A stretch of DNA of 64,000 bases. Source: Rhodocytophaga rosea (GTDB taxonomy: Bacteria > Bacteroidota > Bacteroidia > Cytophagales > 172606-1). Location: positions 3,676,501 to 3,740,500 of the forward strand of contig NZ_CP048222.1 of the NCBI RefSeq assembly GCF_010119975.1, given 5' to 3'. Positions 9,357-18,769 of this stretch are shown here, piece by piece. The position numbers were made by a program, and so were the translations under genes. The notes under the pieces are model-generated. The model made no database searches, was not told where the DNA came from, and was given only the letters and a program-made list of their open reading frames with translations. Numbering within the stretch: the first letter of the stretch is position 1; each line of letters opens with the position of its first letter.

Positions 9357-11387
9357 TCAGGAAACAGGTATCTCCAGCACCACTTTCGTGCCGCAAGGCT
9401 CACCAAAACTATCTATCATATCCAGAATTTGCGTTTGTGTATGAGTGTTATAGAGTTCGTTAATCATCCGGATGCGGTCGGCAGTTACCTGCATTCCAAA
9501 AGATTTCTGTTTCCCGGCTGACTTACTTTTAAGCTGTGCTGCCTTGGCCCTACCTACACCATCGTCGGTAATTTCAATGCGAAGCAGATGTTCTGTGGGC
9601 TGAGATAGATGTATAGTGACTTTACCGCCTTCGGTCTTGTGCATCAGCCCGTGCCAGATGGCATTTTCTACGTAAGGCTGAAGAAGTAGAGGAGGTATTT
9701 TCAGGTACTGGCTATCTACCTCTGTAGAAAGGTCAATCGTAAACTTTACTTTATGTTTGAAACGCATGGCTTCTAATTCTATGTAGAGTTGCAGCGCTTC
9801 CAGTTCGTTGCGGAGCGTAACCAGTTCAGCACGCGAGTTTTCTAATACCAGCCGGATAAGCCGGGCAAACTTTGTTAAATACTCTGAGGCCTGCTCAGAA
9901 TCATTTTGCAGGGTATAGAGCTTAATGGAGTTCAGGCAATTAAAAATAAAATGCGGATTCATTTGTGCCCGTAAGGCAATCATCTCGCTGTCGGCCAGTT
10001 TGCGCTCAAATTCAGTTTCCATTTGTTGTAGCCGCTGTGCTTCCAGTTGACGGTTTTGCTCCTGAATTTCCTGGGTACGGTTTACTAACTGCATTTCCAG
10101 TTCCCGGGCATAATTTTCTTGTATCTGCCGTTTTTCAAGTTCAATCAGCCTTCCCCGGTAAGCTAAGGCCAGAATAAAACATAAGGCTTCCAGAGACAGG
10201 CCTACCAGCATCCAGAAAGGGAAAAGATTTACAAAGCTGTCCAGTTGAGGAGATAAATCAGCAAAATTGAAATTTATCTGCATCGGCAACAGGGTAAAGC
10301 ATAACAAACTCAGTATGCCTGCCAGGATATAATATCTGAGAGGGGAGCGGCTTTTTATTACCAGTCCAATTAAAAACAGAGTGGTTAATCCCGAAGGTAA
10401 AAGTCCATATGCATAAATCATATTATTTTCAAAAAGGGGCCACCCTCTAACAGAATCCATCAGACTAATCAATTCTTGAAGTATCAGTATACTAAGCATT
10501 ATTCTGACTGCCCAGATAGAAAGAGTCGATTGTAAACGGATAGCTGCTATTTTGAAAATAAACAGGCTGTAAAAAATGGTAATAACAGCTGGATGCAAGG
10601 GACCTGGATAGTAAGGATTAAGTGTAGGATAATGCTGAAAAAGCAGGCGTAAGCCAAAACGGTTATCCACAGAATGGAAACAAATCAGTAGAGAGCAGAA
10701 AACATATAAAAAGTAATAAAGGTATACTCTGTCATGAGTAAGGAGAAAGGAATACAAAGCATAGAGTGACATAAACAGCAGGCAACCCAGCAGCACACCC
10801 ATAGCTGCGAGCAATGGGTAATGCATCACCGCATGGTCATAATTATTTTCTATACTCTCACTAGGGGTATGTATTTCCGAACTGACAGGAAAAATACTCA
10901 CCTGAAAATCTACTACCCGTACAAAATAGGTTTGTGTAGCTAAAGGAGGAATGCGTAGCAAGGTTTCATGGCGGTAAGGCTTGCGAGGTTTGCTACCCTT
11001 TATCAATCCACCGGGAATTATTTGTCCTACATGGTTTATTAACTTATTGTTTTCGTAAGTGGTAATAATAGAATGCATCCCGGTCCGGTGGTACAGGTGT
11101 AAGGTATCATGAGGGTGTGTGTTCTGAATTGTAAACCTTAGCCAGGTAACAATCACTGAACGCTCAGAAAAGGAAGTCCTTTCATTGCGTTTTTGAGAAA
11201 AAGGCTGAAAATGCCTGGCTTGTATGACTGATAAAGGTAAAGTATCACCAGAATTATCTTGATAGAACCAGGTGTAAGCAGATAGGTCGGTTAGAGGCTC
11301 GTTCAACTTCCCATGCAATACAAGCGGATTCTGCGCAAAAGCAACAGAAACGGATACTAATAAATAAAATGATATAAGTAAACGCAT
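9357..11387 (-). CDS. 7TMR-DISM sensor histidine kinase (LytS/YehU type)
   Basis: Partner kinase of the LytTR regulator. I chose the ATG at 11387 because it starts a clean signal peptide (MRLLISFYLLVSVSVAFAQ); frames open back to 11507 but would put about 40 polar residues ahead of it. Order of domains: an extracytoplasmic 7TMR-DISM extracellular domain to about residue 180, seven transmembrane helices (about 190-400), a coiled-coil (EIQEQNRQLEAQRLQQMETE region), then the His_kinase domain with QMNPHFIFNCLNSI around residue 475. The ATPase N-box PYVENAIWHGL is near residue 570 and the G-box ITDDGVGR follows. It senses an unknown periplasmic ligand, probably a carbohydrate-type molecule as for other DISM receptors (inference). 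Confidence 0.92.
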   Translation of the reverse strand: MRLLISFYLLVSVSVAFAQNPLVLHGKLNEPLTDLSAYTWFYQDNSGDTLPLSVIQARHFQPFSQKRNERTSFSERSVIVTWLRFTIQNTHPHDTLHLYHRTGMHSIITTYENNKLINHVGQIIPGGLIKGSKPRKPYRHETLLRIPPLATQTYFVRVVDFQVSIFPVSSEIHTPSESIENNYDHAVMHYPLLAAMGVLLGCLLFMSLYALYSFLLTHDRVYLYYFLYVFCSLLICFHSVDNRFGLRLLFQHYPTLNPYYPGPLHPAVITIFYSLFIFKIAAIRLQSTLSIWAVRIMLSILILQELISLMDSVRGWPLFENNMIYAYGLLPSGLTTLFLIGLVIKSRSPLRYYILAGILSLLCFTLLPMQINFNFADLSPQLDSFVNLFPFWMLVGLSLEALCFILALAYRGRLIELEKRQIQENYARELEMQLVNRTQEIQEQNRQLEAQRLQQMETEFERKLADSEMIALRAQMNPHFIFNCLNSIKLYTLQNDSEQASEYLTKFARLIRLVLENSRAELVTLRNELEALQLYIELEAMRFKHKVKFTIDLSTEVDSQYLKIPPLLLQPYVENAIWHGLMHKTEGGKVTIHLSQPTEHLLRIEITDDGVGRAKAAQLKSKSAGKQKSFGMQVTADRIRMINELYNTHTQTQILDMIDSFGEPCGTKVVLEIPVS

Positions 11388-11695
11388 AGAGTCAGCAGAC
11401 GAATTAAACAAGGTACTCCTAAACCAGCGCATTATCCAGGGAGTTGAGCTAAACAGACAATTATATTGAGGGAAGGGCGCCCTTTTTTGAGCAAACTGCT
11501 GTTGCAATACTTTATTCTTGTTTAAACAGAAAACTTACCATTCACGCATTCTTTTCCGCAGATAAACCCGGTAAGCTGGCATTCCCTGGGTTGAAGTGAT
11601 AATTTTCCTTTCAAGGTATAGCTATAAATAAAAAATAGACATAGCCTGTCTTTAAAACATCAGAATCAATATTTATCATTCAACTTGTTATACCT

Positions 11696-12256
11696 ATGAA
11701 ACGTAGAAAATTTTTACAAGCCAGCCTGATTGCCGCTCCTCTGGCAGCTAATGTCCCTATTTCTGTTCCGGATGAAAGAAAGAATAAAGCCTTTAAAGTA
11801 AGTGCTGGCGAAGGAAGATATCATGGCCATATTCAAATAAAGGGTCTCAACCGGAATAGTCTGGATTTGAAGGTATCCGGAAAAGATACTGCTGGTGATC
11901 TGGCTATTTACCAGTCGACTCTAATGTCTCCAAAGAGTGGTCCGCCCTTGCACATACATTTTTATCAGGATGAAATTTTTTATGTACTGGAGGGAGAATA
12001 CCTGTTTCAGGTAGGAGAGGAAAAATACGAGCTGAAACCCGGAGATACTATATTTCTGCCCCGGAATGTACCCCATACCTGGGTTCAACTGCACGATACC
12101 GGGAAAATGCTTGTGGTTTTACAGCCTGCCGGAAAAATGGAGGAATTCTTTTTAAAAGTAGCTTCCTTGGATCATGAAGCTACCCCTGGAGAGATGGCTA
12201 AAATTATAGAAGCCCATGATCAGAAAGTAGTAGGTCCTCCTTTAAAGGTTGACTGA
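11696..12256 (+). CDS. Exported cupin-domain protein
   Basis: A 186-residue protein opening with MKRRKFLQASLIAAPLAANV, a twin-arginine-like export signal (RRKFLQ). A single cupin barrel spans about 60-165. GPPLHIHFYQDEIFYVLEGEY near residue 82 gives the His-x-His and Glu metal ligands, and FLPRNVPHTW near 118 gives the second His. It is therefore probably a metal-binding beta-barrel; the substrate is unknown. Such TAT-exported cupins in Bacteroidota are often annotated as quercetin-2,3-dioxygenase-like, but nothing here proves dioxygenase activity. It is divergent from the histidine kinase operon. Confidence 0.85.
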   Translation: MKRRKFLQASLIAAPLAANVPISVPDERKNKAFKVSAGEGRYHGHIQIKGLNRNSLDLKVSGKDTAGDLAIYQSTLMSPKSGPPLHIHFYQDEIFYVLEGEYLFQVGEEKYELKPGDTIFLPRNVPHTWVQLHDTGKMLVVLQPAGKMEEFFLKVASLDHEATPGEMAKIIEAHDQKVVGPPLKVD

Positions 12257-12338
12257 GGACTATGTTATGGATAAAGATTAATTAGGTATCCATAAGTGTT
12301 TTATCCAATACTATTACTATATGTAGTAAGGGATTTGG

Positions 12339-12533
12339 TTAGTCTGCTGCCTGAAAAGCTTCATAATCTTCCCGGTTCCGGAATTCAAAAATACTGATCA
12401 CTATAATCTGATTGGTGTTCATCTGCTGCGAAACCTGATCACGGATGTACTGTTGTGCCGGAAACTGGTTACCAGTGATACACAGGTTTCCAAAACCTTC
12501 CGGATGGGCATAACTTACAAAAAAATATCGCAT
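12339..12533 (-). CDS. Small hypothetical protein (64 aa)
   Basis: I do not recognise a named family. MRYFFVSYAHPEGFGNLCI at the start and VISIFEFRNREDYEAF at the end look like a compact alpha/beta single-domain protein. It has ordinary codon use, an ATG start and no signal peptide. It sits alone between the convergent cupin gene and the divergent SDR gene. Its composition and well-formed secondary-structure pattern make it more likely real than not. Confidence 0.6.
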   Translation of the reverse strand: MRYFFVSYAHPEGFGNLCITGNQFPAQQYIRDQVSQQMNTNQIIVISIFEFRNREDYEAFQAAD

Positions 12534-12738
12534 AATATTTTATAATTAAAATTGAATGTGAAGCCTATCTTAGGATACAAGCAAATACTTGAAATTACAA
12601 ATAGCTGATATTGATAAACTACCTGCTCAGCTCAAAGATATTTAACAGCATTTGTAAAAATGGGGTTTGCCTGGATAAAAAATAAAAACTTCTGCTTGGG
12701 TAGAAGAGTTTACATAGCAAAAACTAAACCCACGAACT

Positions 12739-13617
12739 ATGACTGGCAGAATTTGTATGATTACTGGAGCAAATTCAGGTATTGGAAAAGTTACCGCTCT
12801 GGAACTGGCAAAACAGGGCATGGAAATTATTATGGTATGCCGGGATAATAAAAGAGGAGAGGAAGCCCGGAAGGAAATCATAGCACAAAGCAATAACCAG
12901 AAGGTACACTTGTACCAATGTGATCTTGGCATACAGGCCGATATTGTAAAGCTGGTACAGAAAATTCAGCAGGATTTTACATCTCTGGATATTCTCATTA
13001 ACAATGCAGGATTAGTTTTAACAGAACGTCAAACCACTCAGGACGGTTATGAAGCCACTTTTGCTATTAATCATCTAGGGCCATTTCTGCTCACCAATCT
13101 ATTATTAGAACTGCTCAAAAAAGGCAAAGAACCCCGTATTATTACGGTTTCTTCTGAAGCACATCGTTTGGCCAGACTCAATTTTAATAACCTTGCTTCA
13201 CCCGCCAATTATGGCGCCTGGGTAGCTTATGGAAATTCTAAACTGGCCAATATTCTTTTTACAAAATATCTGGCTGAACTGGTTTCACCTTTCGGCATTA
13301 CGGCCAACTGCCTGCATCCTGGGGTGGTAGCAACCAGGTTTGGTAAGGGAAACAGTGGTTGGATTGGTACATTTTTCAGTATATTCAGTCCTTTTCTGAT
13401 TACTGCCCAAAAAGGAGCTGAAACAACTGTTTATCTGGCTACTTCACCGGAAGTGAAACAAATAACAGGAGAATATTTTAATAAAAAGAAACCGAAAACA
13501 CCCAGCAAAGAAGCCTTAAGCCGCTATAATGCCGAGAAATTATGGGAGCTGAGTATTAACCTTACCAATCTGGAAAAACATTTGTCAACCGTAAAAATGC
13601 TTAGTGAATCGAATTAA
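12739..13617 (+). CDS. Short-chain dehydrogenase/reductase (retinol dehydrogenase-like)
   Basis: A 292-residue cytoplasmic SDR. The Rossmann glycine motif TGANSGIG is at about residues 7-14, followed by VCRDNKRGEE, whose Arg suggests NADP(H) preference. NNAG lies near residue 87, the catalytic Ser in VSSEAH near 136, and YGNSKLAN near 163 supplies Tyr and Lys. NCLHPGVVATRFG follows, as in the RDH/WW-oxidoreductase-like branch. The substrate is unknown. It is monocistronic. The ATG at 12739 directly precedes the Rossmann fold, so no N-terminal extension is needed. Confidence 0.9.
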   Translation: MTGRICMITGANSGIGKVTALELAKQGMEIIMVCRDNKRGEEARKEIIAQSNNQKVHLYQCDLGIQADIVKLVQKIQQDFTSLDILINNAGLVLTERQTTQDGYEATFAINHLGPFLLTNLLLELLKKGKEPRIITVSSEAHRLARLNFNNLASPANYGAWVAYGNSKLANILFTKYLAELVSPFGITANCLHPGVVATRFGKGNSGWIGTFFSIFSPFLITAQKGAETTVYLATSPEVKQITGEYFNKKKPKTPSKEALSRYNAEKLWELSINLTNLEKHLSTVKMLSESN

Positions 13618-13994
13618 GTATTGTTTGATAACATTTCTAAAAATAATCCGGTAATGAAAAGTACTTCACATAAAAGAAAAACGGATTATGAGATTTTTAT
13701 CAACGAGAGTCCATAGGGTCACATATGCCTCCTTTACCTGGTATAATGCCCAAAGACATAGACCAGATTGGCATCCGGGCGAATGTAAGCATTACCCATT
13801 TACCTCTCGGAGAACATATACTGTTTATTAGCAATAAGTTTGAAAAAGAAATGAATTCCCAGATTCCATTCTGGAAGGAGTAATTTTTATTAAGGGAAAT
13901 ATAATTAGCTGGTCTGAAAACCTACAGAAAATTCGTATTTTTACAGCATATTTTTGGTTAGAAAATCATATTCATCCCCTCAAACAAGCTGCTT
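13618..13994. other. Gap between SDR gene and purQ, with a doubtful short frame
   Basis: About 375 bases. The only notable item is an ATG frame of 52 codons at 13725-13883 (MPPLPGIMPKDIDQIGIRAN...WKE). A second short frame just upstream, starting MKSTSHKRKTDYEIF, ends in a stop at about 13714. They could be remnants of one decayed gene, but I recognise neither. The purQ promoter should lie in the right half. Confidence 0.35.
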
Positions 13995-14687
13995 ATGAAA
14001 TTTGGCATCGTTATTTTTCCTGGTTCCAACTGCGATGAAGATATTATTTATACCCTGCATCATACCTTGGGTCAGGAAGTGGTAAAACTCTGGCACAAAG
14101 ACACCGATTTGCAAGGATGCGAGTGTATTGTGTTGCCTGGAGGATTTTCGTATGGAGATTACCTTCGTTCCGGTGCTATTGCTAGGTTTTCGCCCATTAT
14201 GGAAAAAGTAATAGAACATGCCAATAATGGCGGTTATCTGATTGGAATATGTAATGGTTTTCAAATACTCACCGAAGCAGGTTTGTTGCCAGGTGCTTTA
14301 CTCCATAACATTGGTCAGAAATTTATTTGTAGAAATGTGTATCTGAAGCCAGAATCTCAATCAGCCGCTTTAACCAGCCGTCTGGATGCCAGTAAAGCCT
14401 ACAAAATTCCAATAGCCCATGCCGAAGGCCGCTATTATGCCGATGGGCAAACCTTGCAGCAATTAAAAGACAACGACCAGATTTTATTCCGCTATTGCAA
14501 CGAAAATGGACAAGTAGACGAAGCCGCTAATCCCAATGGTTCGGCCGAAAATATTGCCGGTATTTGTAATGTCCAGAAAAATGTGTTTGGCATGATGCCT
14601 CATCCCGAAAGAGCCGCTGAGTCAGCCTTAGGCAATACAGACGGCAAAGCCATTCTGGAAGGATTATTAACACAGGTGCTGGCATAA
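13995..14687 (+). CDS. purQ: Phosphoribosylformylglycinamidine synthase subunit PurQ
   Basis: The glutaminase subunit of FGAM synthase (230 residues). It releases ammonia from glutamine for PurL in purine biosynthesis. The class I glutamine amidotransferase triad is intact: nucleophile Cys86 in GICNGFQIL, and His/Glu at about 203/205 in MMPHPERAAE. The N-terminus KFGIVIFPGSNCDED and the oxyanion-loop LPGGFSYGDYLRSG are diagnostic. A separate PurQ implies a multi-subunit enzyme with PurS and small PurL encoded elsewhere; neither is in this window. An IS630 element now lies 26 bases past the stop codon. Confidence 0.96.
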   Translation: MKFGIVIFPGSNCDEDIIYTLHHTLGQEVVKLWHKDTDLQGCECIVLPGGFSYGDYLRSGAIARFSPIMEKVIEHANNGGYLIGICNGFQILTEAGLLPGALLHNIGQKFICRNVYLKPESQSAALTSRLDASKAYKIPIAHAEGRYYADGQTLQQLKDNDQILFRYCNENGQVDEAANPNGSAENIAGICNVQKNVFGMMPHPERAAESALGNTDGKAILEGLLTQVLA

Positions 14688-14763
14688 AATAGTCTCTGGT
14701 CTTTAGAAGGTAAGTAAGAGTACACAATTAAGTATAAGATTTTGGCAAATTGTATCTTTGCTT

Positions 14764-15195
14764 ATGCGTTATATCAAGAAGATTACAGACAAGCAAAAAC
14801 AAGACTTAGAGAAGATTCATAAAGATAGTAAAAGTTATCAGGAACGTAACCGTTGCCAATGTATACTGTTATCCAATCAAGGCTATCAAGTACAGAAGTT
14901 AGCAAGCATTTTTCAAGTAAGTCAGTTAAGTATTTATAAGTGGTTTGATCGCTTTGAGAAAACAGGTGTGGTAGGGTTAAAGAACCAAAAAGGGAAAGGC
15001 AGAAAACCCATCCTTACTACCAGTAATGCTACCCATGTTGAAGTAGTGGAAAATAGCATAGAGAAAGAAAAACAACAACTTAAATTAGCTAAGCGAGAGA
15101 TAGAAGCTAAATTAGGCACGGCTATGAGTGAGATGACCTTGAAGCGGTTTTTAAAAAAATTGACTACCGATGGAAACGTTTCCGTAAATGGATAA
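14764..15195 (+). CDS. IS630 transposase, N-terminal frame (OrfA)
   Basis: 143 residues from the ATG at 14764 (a TTG lies two codons upstream). It holds the helix-turn-helix DNA-binding region of IS630 transposases: RCQCILLSNQGYQVQKLASIF, given in part as VQKLASIFQVSQLSIYKWFDRF, is split here into VQKLASIF and SQLSIYKWFDRF. GVVGLKNQKGKGRKP then matches the typical linker. Near the end, TLKRFLKK reads through TTTTTA followed by A AAA AAA (A7 at 15153-15159). A -1 slip there continues as IDYRWKRFRKWIKP, exactly the expected family sequence, and joins it to OrfB. Without slippage the frame ends 12 codons later. Confidence 0.85.
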   Translation: MRYIKKITDKQKQDLEKIHKDSKSYQERNRCQCILLSNQGYQVQKLASIFQVSQLSIYKWFDRFEKTGVVGLKNQKGKGRKPILTTSNATHVEVVENSIEKEKQQLKLAKREIEAKLGTAMSEMTLKRFLKKLTTDGNVSVNG

Positions 15196-15809
15196 AGCCA
15201 TTGCAAAACAAAGAAGCATATGAGCAGAAAGTCAAGCGATTACATGCTTTGCTTTATTTGGCACAGACAGGCAGTATAGATTTATATTTTGGAGACGAAT
15301 CAGGGTTTTGCCTTACCCCTTGTGTACCTTATGGATGGATCAAAAAAGGCGAACACGCCCCTATTTTATCCCAAAGAAGTACAAGGATAAATGTATTTGG
15401 CTTGTTAAGTACAAATAATGAGTTGCTTACTTATCAGAAAAGTGGGAGTCTAAACGCTGACTTTATCATTGAATGTGTAGAGGCCTTCTCAACATCTATT
15501 TCCAAGTTTACTGTCATAGTCTTAGACAACGCCTCCTGGCATACATGTGGCCTATGGGAAGTCAAAAAAGAAGAATGGGAACAGAAAGGATTATACATCT
15601 TTTTGCTGCCTAAGTATAGTCCTCATCTTAACAGGATCGAACGATTTTGGAAGCAGGTGAAATATCATTGGCTCAAAGCCGAAGACTATCTGTCTGTAGA
15701 AGCGCTTAAGGAGGCACTTTATACCATCTTTTCAGGATTGGGTACTTACTTTAAACTTGATTTTAAAAAACTTGAAGTAGATGAAAATATTATACTTAAT
15801 TGTGTTTAA
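15154..15809 (+). CDS. IS630 transposase, catalytic frame (OrfB, DDE domain)
   Basis: The catalytic half, which makes sense only as a -1 fusion with OrfA; the first in-frame start-like codon is near 15201. The family sequence begins before it, at DYRWKRFRKWIKP. The DDE residues are in YFGDESGFCL (first Asp), VIVLDNASWHT (second Asp) and SPHLNRIERFWKQVK (Glu). Together the two frames give about 350 residues, the normal length for an IS630 transposase. The stop codon lies inside the right terminal repeat. The domain shows no internal stop or deletion. Confidence 0.85.
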
Positions 15810-15865
15810 TTACTTAACAAGAAATAACTATAGACTAATGACCAGAGACTAAACACTATCTTTAT

Positions 15866-18259
15866 TTATCCTGCTGCATATGCTTGTACCATCTCCATGA
15901 TTTGCTTGGTAGAAGATTTTTTCTTGGGTTCTGTTTCAGCCAGATTTACTTCTACACGGATGGCTTTTAAGCCTTGCACTCCTTGGAGATCTTCTAATTC
16001 GACCCGCTCAATTTTGCCGGTGAGCAGATTTTTATCCTGCAAGTATTCAATATAATCATTGTATTCAAAAGCTTCGTTAGCCTGGGAATATATAATTACA
16101 ATTTTACCTGGCTGGGTGAGCCTTTCATTCGTCCCTTTAATTACCGCTTTATCAATACGCTTTTTGATAATCTCATAGCGGATGTTATAGGCTCCATCCA
16201 CATCGAAATGCCGCTCGTCCATACGGAACCGGATAGATAAGGGCAGATTATGGGACAATATCAGTTGCGTAGTTTCGAGAGGTATTTTTAGCTGGGATTT
16301 TAATGCTTTGGTACGCTTAGCGATTTCGCACATGGTAATAAGTTGCCATAAGCGGAGGTTTTTCAGGTAAATCGGATGAAAACTCATCTCTTCTACCAGT
16401 GAAGCACCGATATACATATTGTATTCAATTCCATCCGTTTTATATTTCTCGAAATAATGCGGGAACATCTGTTGCGCTTTTACTTCTTCTTCCTCGATAT
16501 ACGCCGAAAGTGTTTCATTGATCTGGGTAAGGCTGTCTTCAAAATCTTTTCTCTTCTGATATACCACGCCCAGTTCCGGATCAAGCGCATGCCAGTAACT
16601 TTCAATATCGGCCTGTAAAATAGGCTGTGCTTCAGATAAATGTTCGATCACTGGCTCAATTTCCCGCTTCAGAAAATCGTGCACGGTAATTTCAGCATCT
16701 GATAATAAGCCATTTTTTATCCGCTCTATGTGTTTGGCTGTGGCCAGATTCAGTTTTTCCAGAATAGGCAATGACTGATATTTGAGCGCTTCTTCCAGCA
16801 AACGTTTAGCTAAGGAAAGCTGCATAGTTAAATCCTGTTGAATAGCCTTGTTGCGCTCAATGGACGAATTCCGGATATCAGAAGCACCATACAAAGGATA
16901 TACTTCATTAAATACGATAGGCTCTATTTCTACGGTTTCTCCTTTATCCTGTTTTTCCAGCAGGTTCATAGCCGCTTCCGTAAACCGCCATTCCACACTG
17001 GGATGTATGGCAGTGAATTTTTCTTTCACTACGGCTTCAATGCGGGCCTCCTGTTCTTCAAAGCTGCGTTTTACAGCCAGTGCGAACATAGGCAATGTTT
17101 CTTCCAGTTTCAGCAGGCTTAGGCTATGCAAATCACGGGCATAGGGAGAACCTAATTCCAGTACACCAATCATCACTTCGTCATAAAATAAGGGAATAAA
17201 TACCATGTTGCGGATATCCTGCCCGATAAACTGGTCTTTTACGTCCTGGGCCACAGGCGCAGTAGCCAGGTCCTCAATAATCAAAGGTTTGGCCTGTTCC
17301 ATAAAATTCCGGTAAAATTCGTGCATACCCATCGAACAGCTCATGCCTTGTATATCCCTGAAAATAAAACTATGGCATATTTTCTGGCCAAAATTCACCA
17401 TTGTATTACGCCTTTTTTGAAAAGCGCCAATACCTAATTTCAACTCCGGACGGTTAAGCAGATTTCTGACTTTACGCTGAATCTGGGTGAACTTCTCATC
17501 TGAAATGATAGATTCTTTTTCGAGCAGGTTATACTTAAGCGAGGATAAAATTTGCTGATCGGAAATATCTGTCAGGCTAAATATCATAAAACCACTGAAC
17601 TCAAACTGCTCCGGACCCAGATGCTTCATCCACAAATCCATATCCTGGAAATTATTGAGCAGGTGTTGAATTTCTTCGGGAGAAAGTTTCCTGGGCGTAC
17701 CAATGGCTTTCACTTCCACAAACCGGGCATCCACCGTCATTTTATAATATTTATCCAGACCGGTTACGGCATCTGTTACCTGGAAACTGGAAGTTTTATC
17801 AAGCGATACCTCTATTCCATAAAACTGTTTCAGAATTAATGAACAAGCATAAAATACTTTGCTTCCCATCATTTTCTGAGTATCGAGGCTAGGCGGATAC
17901 TGGATGTGGCTGTCCTTATTAAGCATACTGGCTGCGAAAGTAGGCGTATGATAGAAACTGTAATTTCCGAAAGGGGTAATGGCAGCACTCAGGTTTGTTG
18001 CATGAGTCACCTGCGGAAAAACAGCTGACATGAGCAATTCAATTGTGTCTTTATACCGTTCAATTACAGATACATCCGTAATTGCTTCGAGTAGTTCGGG
18101 TGCAGTTTCTACCAGTTTTTCTGCTTCACGGGCAAGCGCAGCCACCAATGGATTTTTATCCTGGGCTTTTTGTTGCCAGTATTTAATAATAGGCACCAGG
18201 CAGAGGGAGGATTTATAGGGGAACTCAGTGCAACTTAGTTTAAGTGTAGCGTTGATCAT
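15866..18259 (-). CDS. GAF-domain protein, 797 residues
   Basis: A large cytoplasmic protein with one recognisable domain. A GAF domain spans about residues 290-440 (GMSCSMGMHEFYRNF, then PLIIEDLA, IGQDIRNMVFIPLFYDE and GVLELGSP). The N-terminal 280 residues include TAVDARFVEVKAI-like sequence and the C-terminal half is helical, with no kinase, GGDEF or HTH motif. It is therefore a possible small-molecule sensor whose output is unknown. Similar-length GAF proteins occur across Bacteroidota. It is convergent with purQ, and the IS630 copy sits between the two. There is no signal peptide. Confidence 0.75.
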   Translation of the reverse strand: MINATLKLSCTEFPYKSSLCLVPIIKYWQQKAQDKNPLVAALAREAEKLVETAPELLEAITDVSVIERYKDTIELLMSAVFPQVTHATNLSAAITPFGNYSFYHTPTFAASMLNKDSHIQYPPSLDTQKMMGSKVFYACSLILKQFYGIEVSLDKTSSFQVTDAVTGLDKYYKMTVDARFVEVKAIGTPRKLSPEEIQHLLNNFQDMDLWMKHLGPEQFEFSGFMIFSLTDISDQQILSSLKYNLLEKESIISDEKFTQIQRKVRNLLNRPELKLGIGAFQKRRNTMVNFGQKICHSFIFRDIQGMSCSMGMHEFYRNFMEQAKPLIIEDLATAPVAQDVKDQFIGQDIRNMVFIPLFYDEVMIGVLELGSPYARDLHSLSLLKLEETLPMFALAVKRSFEEQEARIEAVVKEKFTAIHPSVEWRFTEAAMNLLEKQDKGETVEIEPIVFNEVYPLYGASDIRNSSIERNKAIQQDLTMQLSLAKRLLEEALKYQSLPILEKLNLATAKHIERIKNGLLSDAEITVHDFLKREIEPVIEHLSEAQPILQADIESYWHALDPELGVVYQKRKDFEDSLTQINETLSAYIEEEEVKAQQMFPHYFEKYKTDGIEYNMYIGASLVEEMSFHPIYLKNLRLWQLITMCEIAKRTKALKSQLKIPLETTQLILSHNLPLSIRFRMDERHFDVDGAYNIRYEIIKKRIDKAVIKGTNERLTQPGKIVIIYSQANEAFEYNDYIEYLQDKNLLTGKIERVELEDLQGVQGLKAIRVEVNLAETEPKKKSSTKQIMEMVQAYAAG

Positions 18260-18769
18260 AGCGAACGTATATGTAGGTTTCCTGGTTTTTTAGGTGGAAC
18301 AAAGAATGCTATAAAATAATTTTCATTTCTCCGAAAATACTAGTTATACTGCATTGCTTTGTTCCTGGGATACAAGCTTTTACAAGTGAATCCTATCCCA
18401 TACTCACACAAATATCTGTACGGGTGAAGACGTTTTACAAGGTTCTATATTGTAAACATCCGAGAATTTAGAATCCAGGCAGGTTATGTTAACTTCTTAC
18501 TACCCGATGACCGTGTGGATATTCACTATGATGTTTAATTTTTAAGGAAGCGGCTAATTGAAATAAGGAAAGCGTTTTTCTGATTAAATGGTATTTAATC
18601 ACCCGATAAAATGAAAGATCAGCTTCGGGGCAGATCTAAAGTAACTTGTATTGATAACGATTAATTGATAGGGCAAGAGCGTAGGACAATCAGGTGTTAA
18701 AAGGCCATACGAAAATATCATACGCTCTTGTTGGAGGTATAGTTGAAATGGCTGAGGATTGCAAGCAAC
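18260..18769. other. Intergenic region with a 10-bp inverted repeat
   Basis: About 510 bases without a gene. CAAGAGCGTA (18674-18683) pairs perfectly with TACGCTCTTG (18721-18730) across a 37-base loop. It lies just past the 3' end of the minus-strand small gene at 18770, so it may terminate that transcript, although no T-run follows. The left part should hold the promoter of the GAF gene. Confidence 0.4.

Larger units (their letters stand above)
14713..15814 (+). mobile_element. IS630-family insertion sequence, complete
   Basis: The element is bounded by TA dinucleotides at 14711-14712 and 15815-15816, the target duplication of IS630/Tc1-mariner elements. Imperfect terminal inverted repeats share AGTAA at the outermost ends and then ACACAATTAAGTATA (14722-14736, against the complement of 15791-15805), continuing into ATTTT. 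Inside are two overlapping transposase frames (14764-15195 and about 15130-15809) joined by a putative -1 frameshift. All DDE residues are present, so the copy may be active. The right inverted repeat includes the transposase stop codon. Confidence 0.88.
14690..15851. terminator. Shared purQ / GAF-gene terminator hairpin, split by the IS element
   Basis: TAGTCTCTGGTCTTTAG (14690-14706) just past the purQ stop is the near-perfect reverse complement (16 of 17) of 15835-15851, just past the stop of the convergent GAF gene. Without the IS630 insertion between them, the arms would face each other across about 30 bases, as in a bidirectional terminator. This is an inference from the sequence. The repeat could instead be a dispersed intergenic palindrome. 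Confidence 0.55.

Noticed and set aside
13725-13883. 52-codon gene before purQ
   Set aside because: Kept only as a note on the gap. It has no recognisable family and no clear ribosome binding site.
14753-14760. Promoter -7 box TATCTTTG before the IS630 transposase
   Set aside because: It matches the Bacteroidota TAnnTTTG consensus but has no -33 TTTG at the right spacing and sits only a few bases before the ATG.
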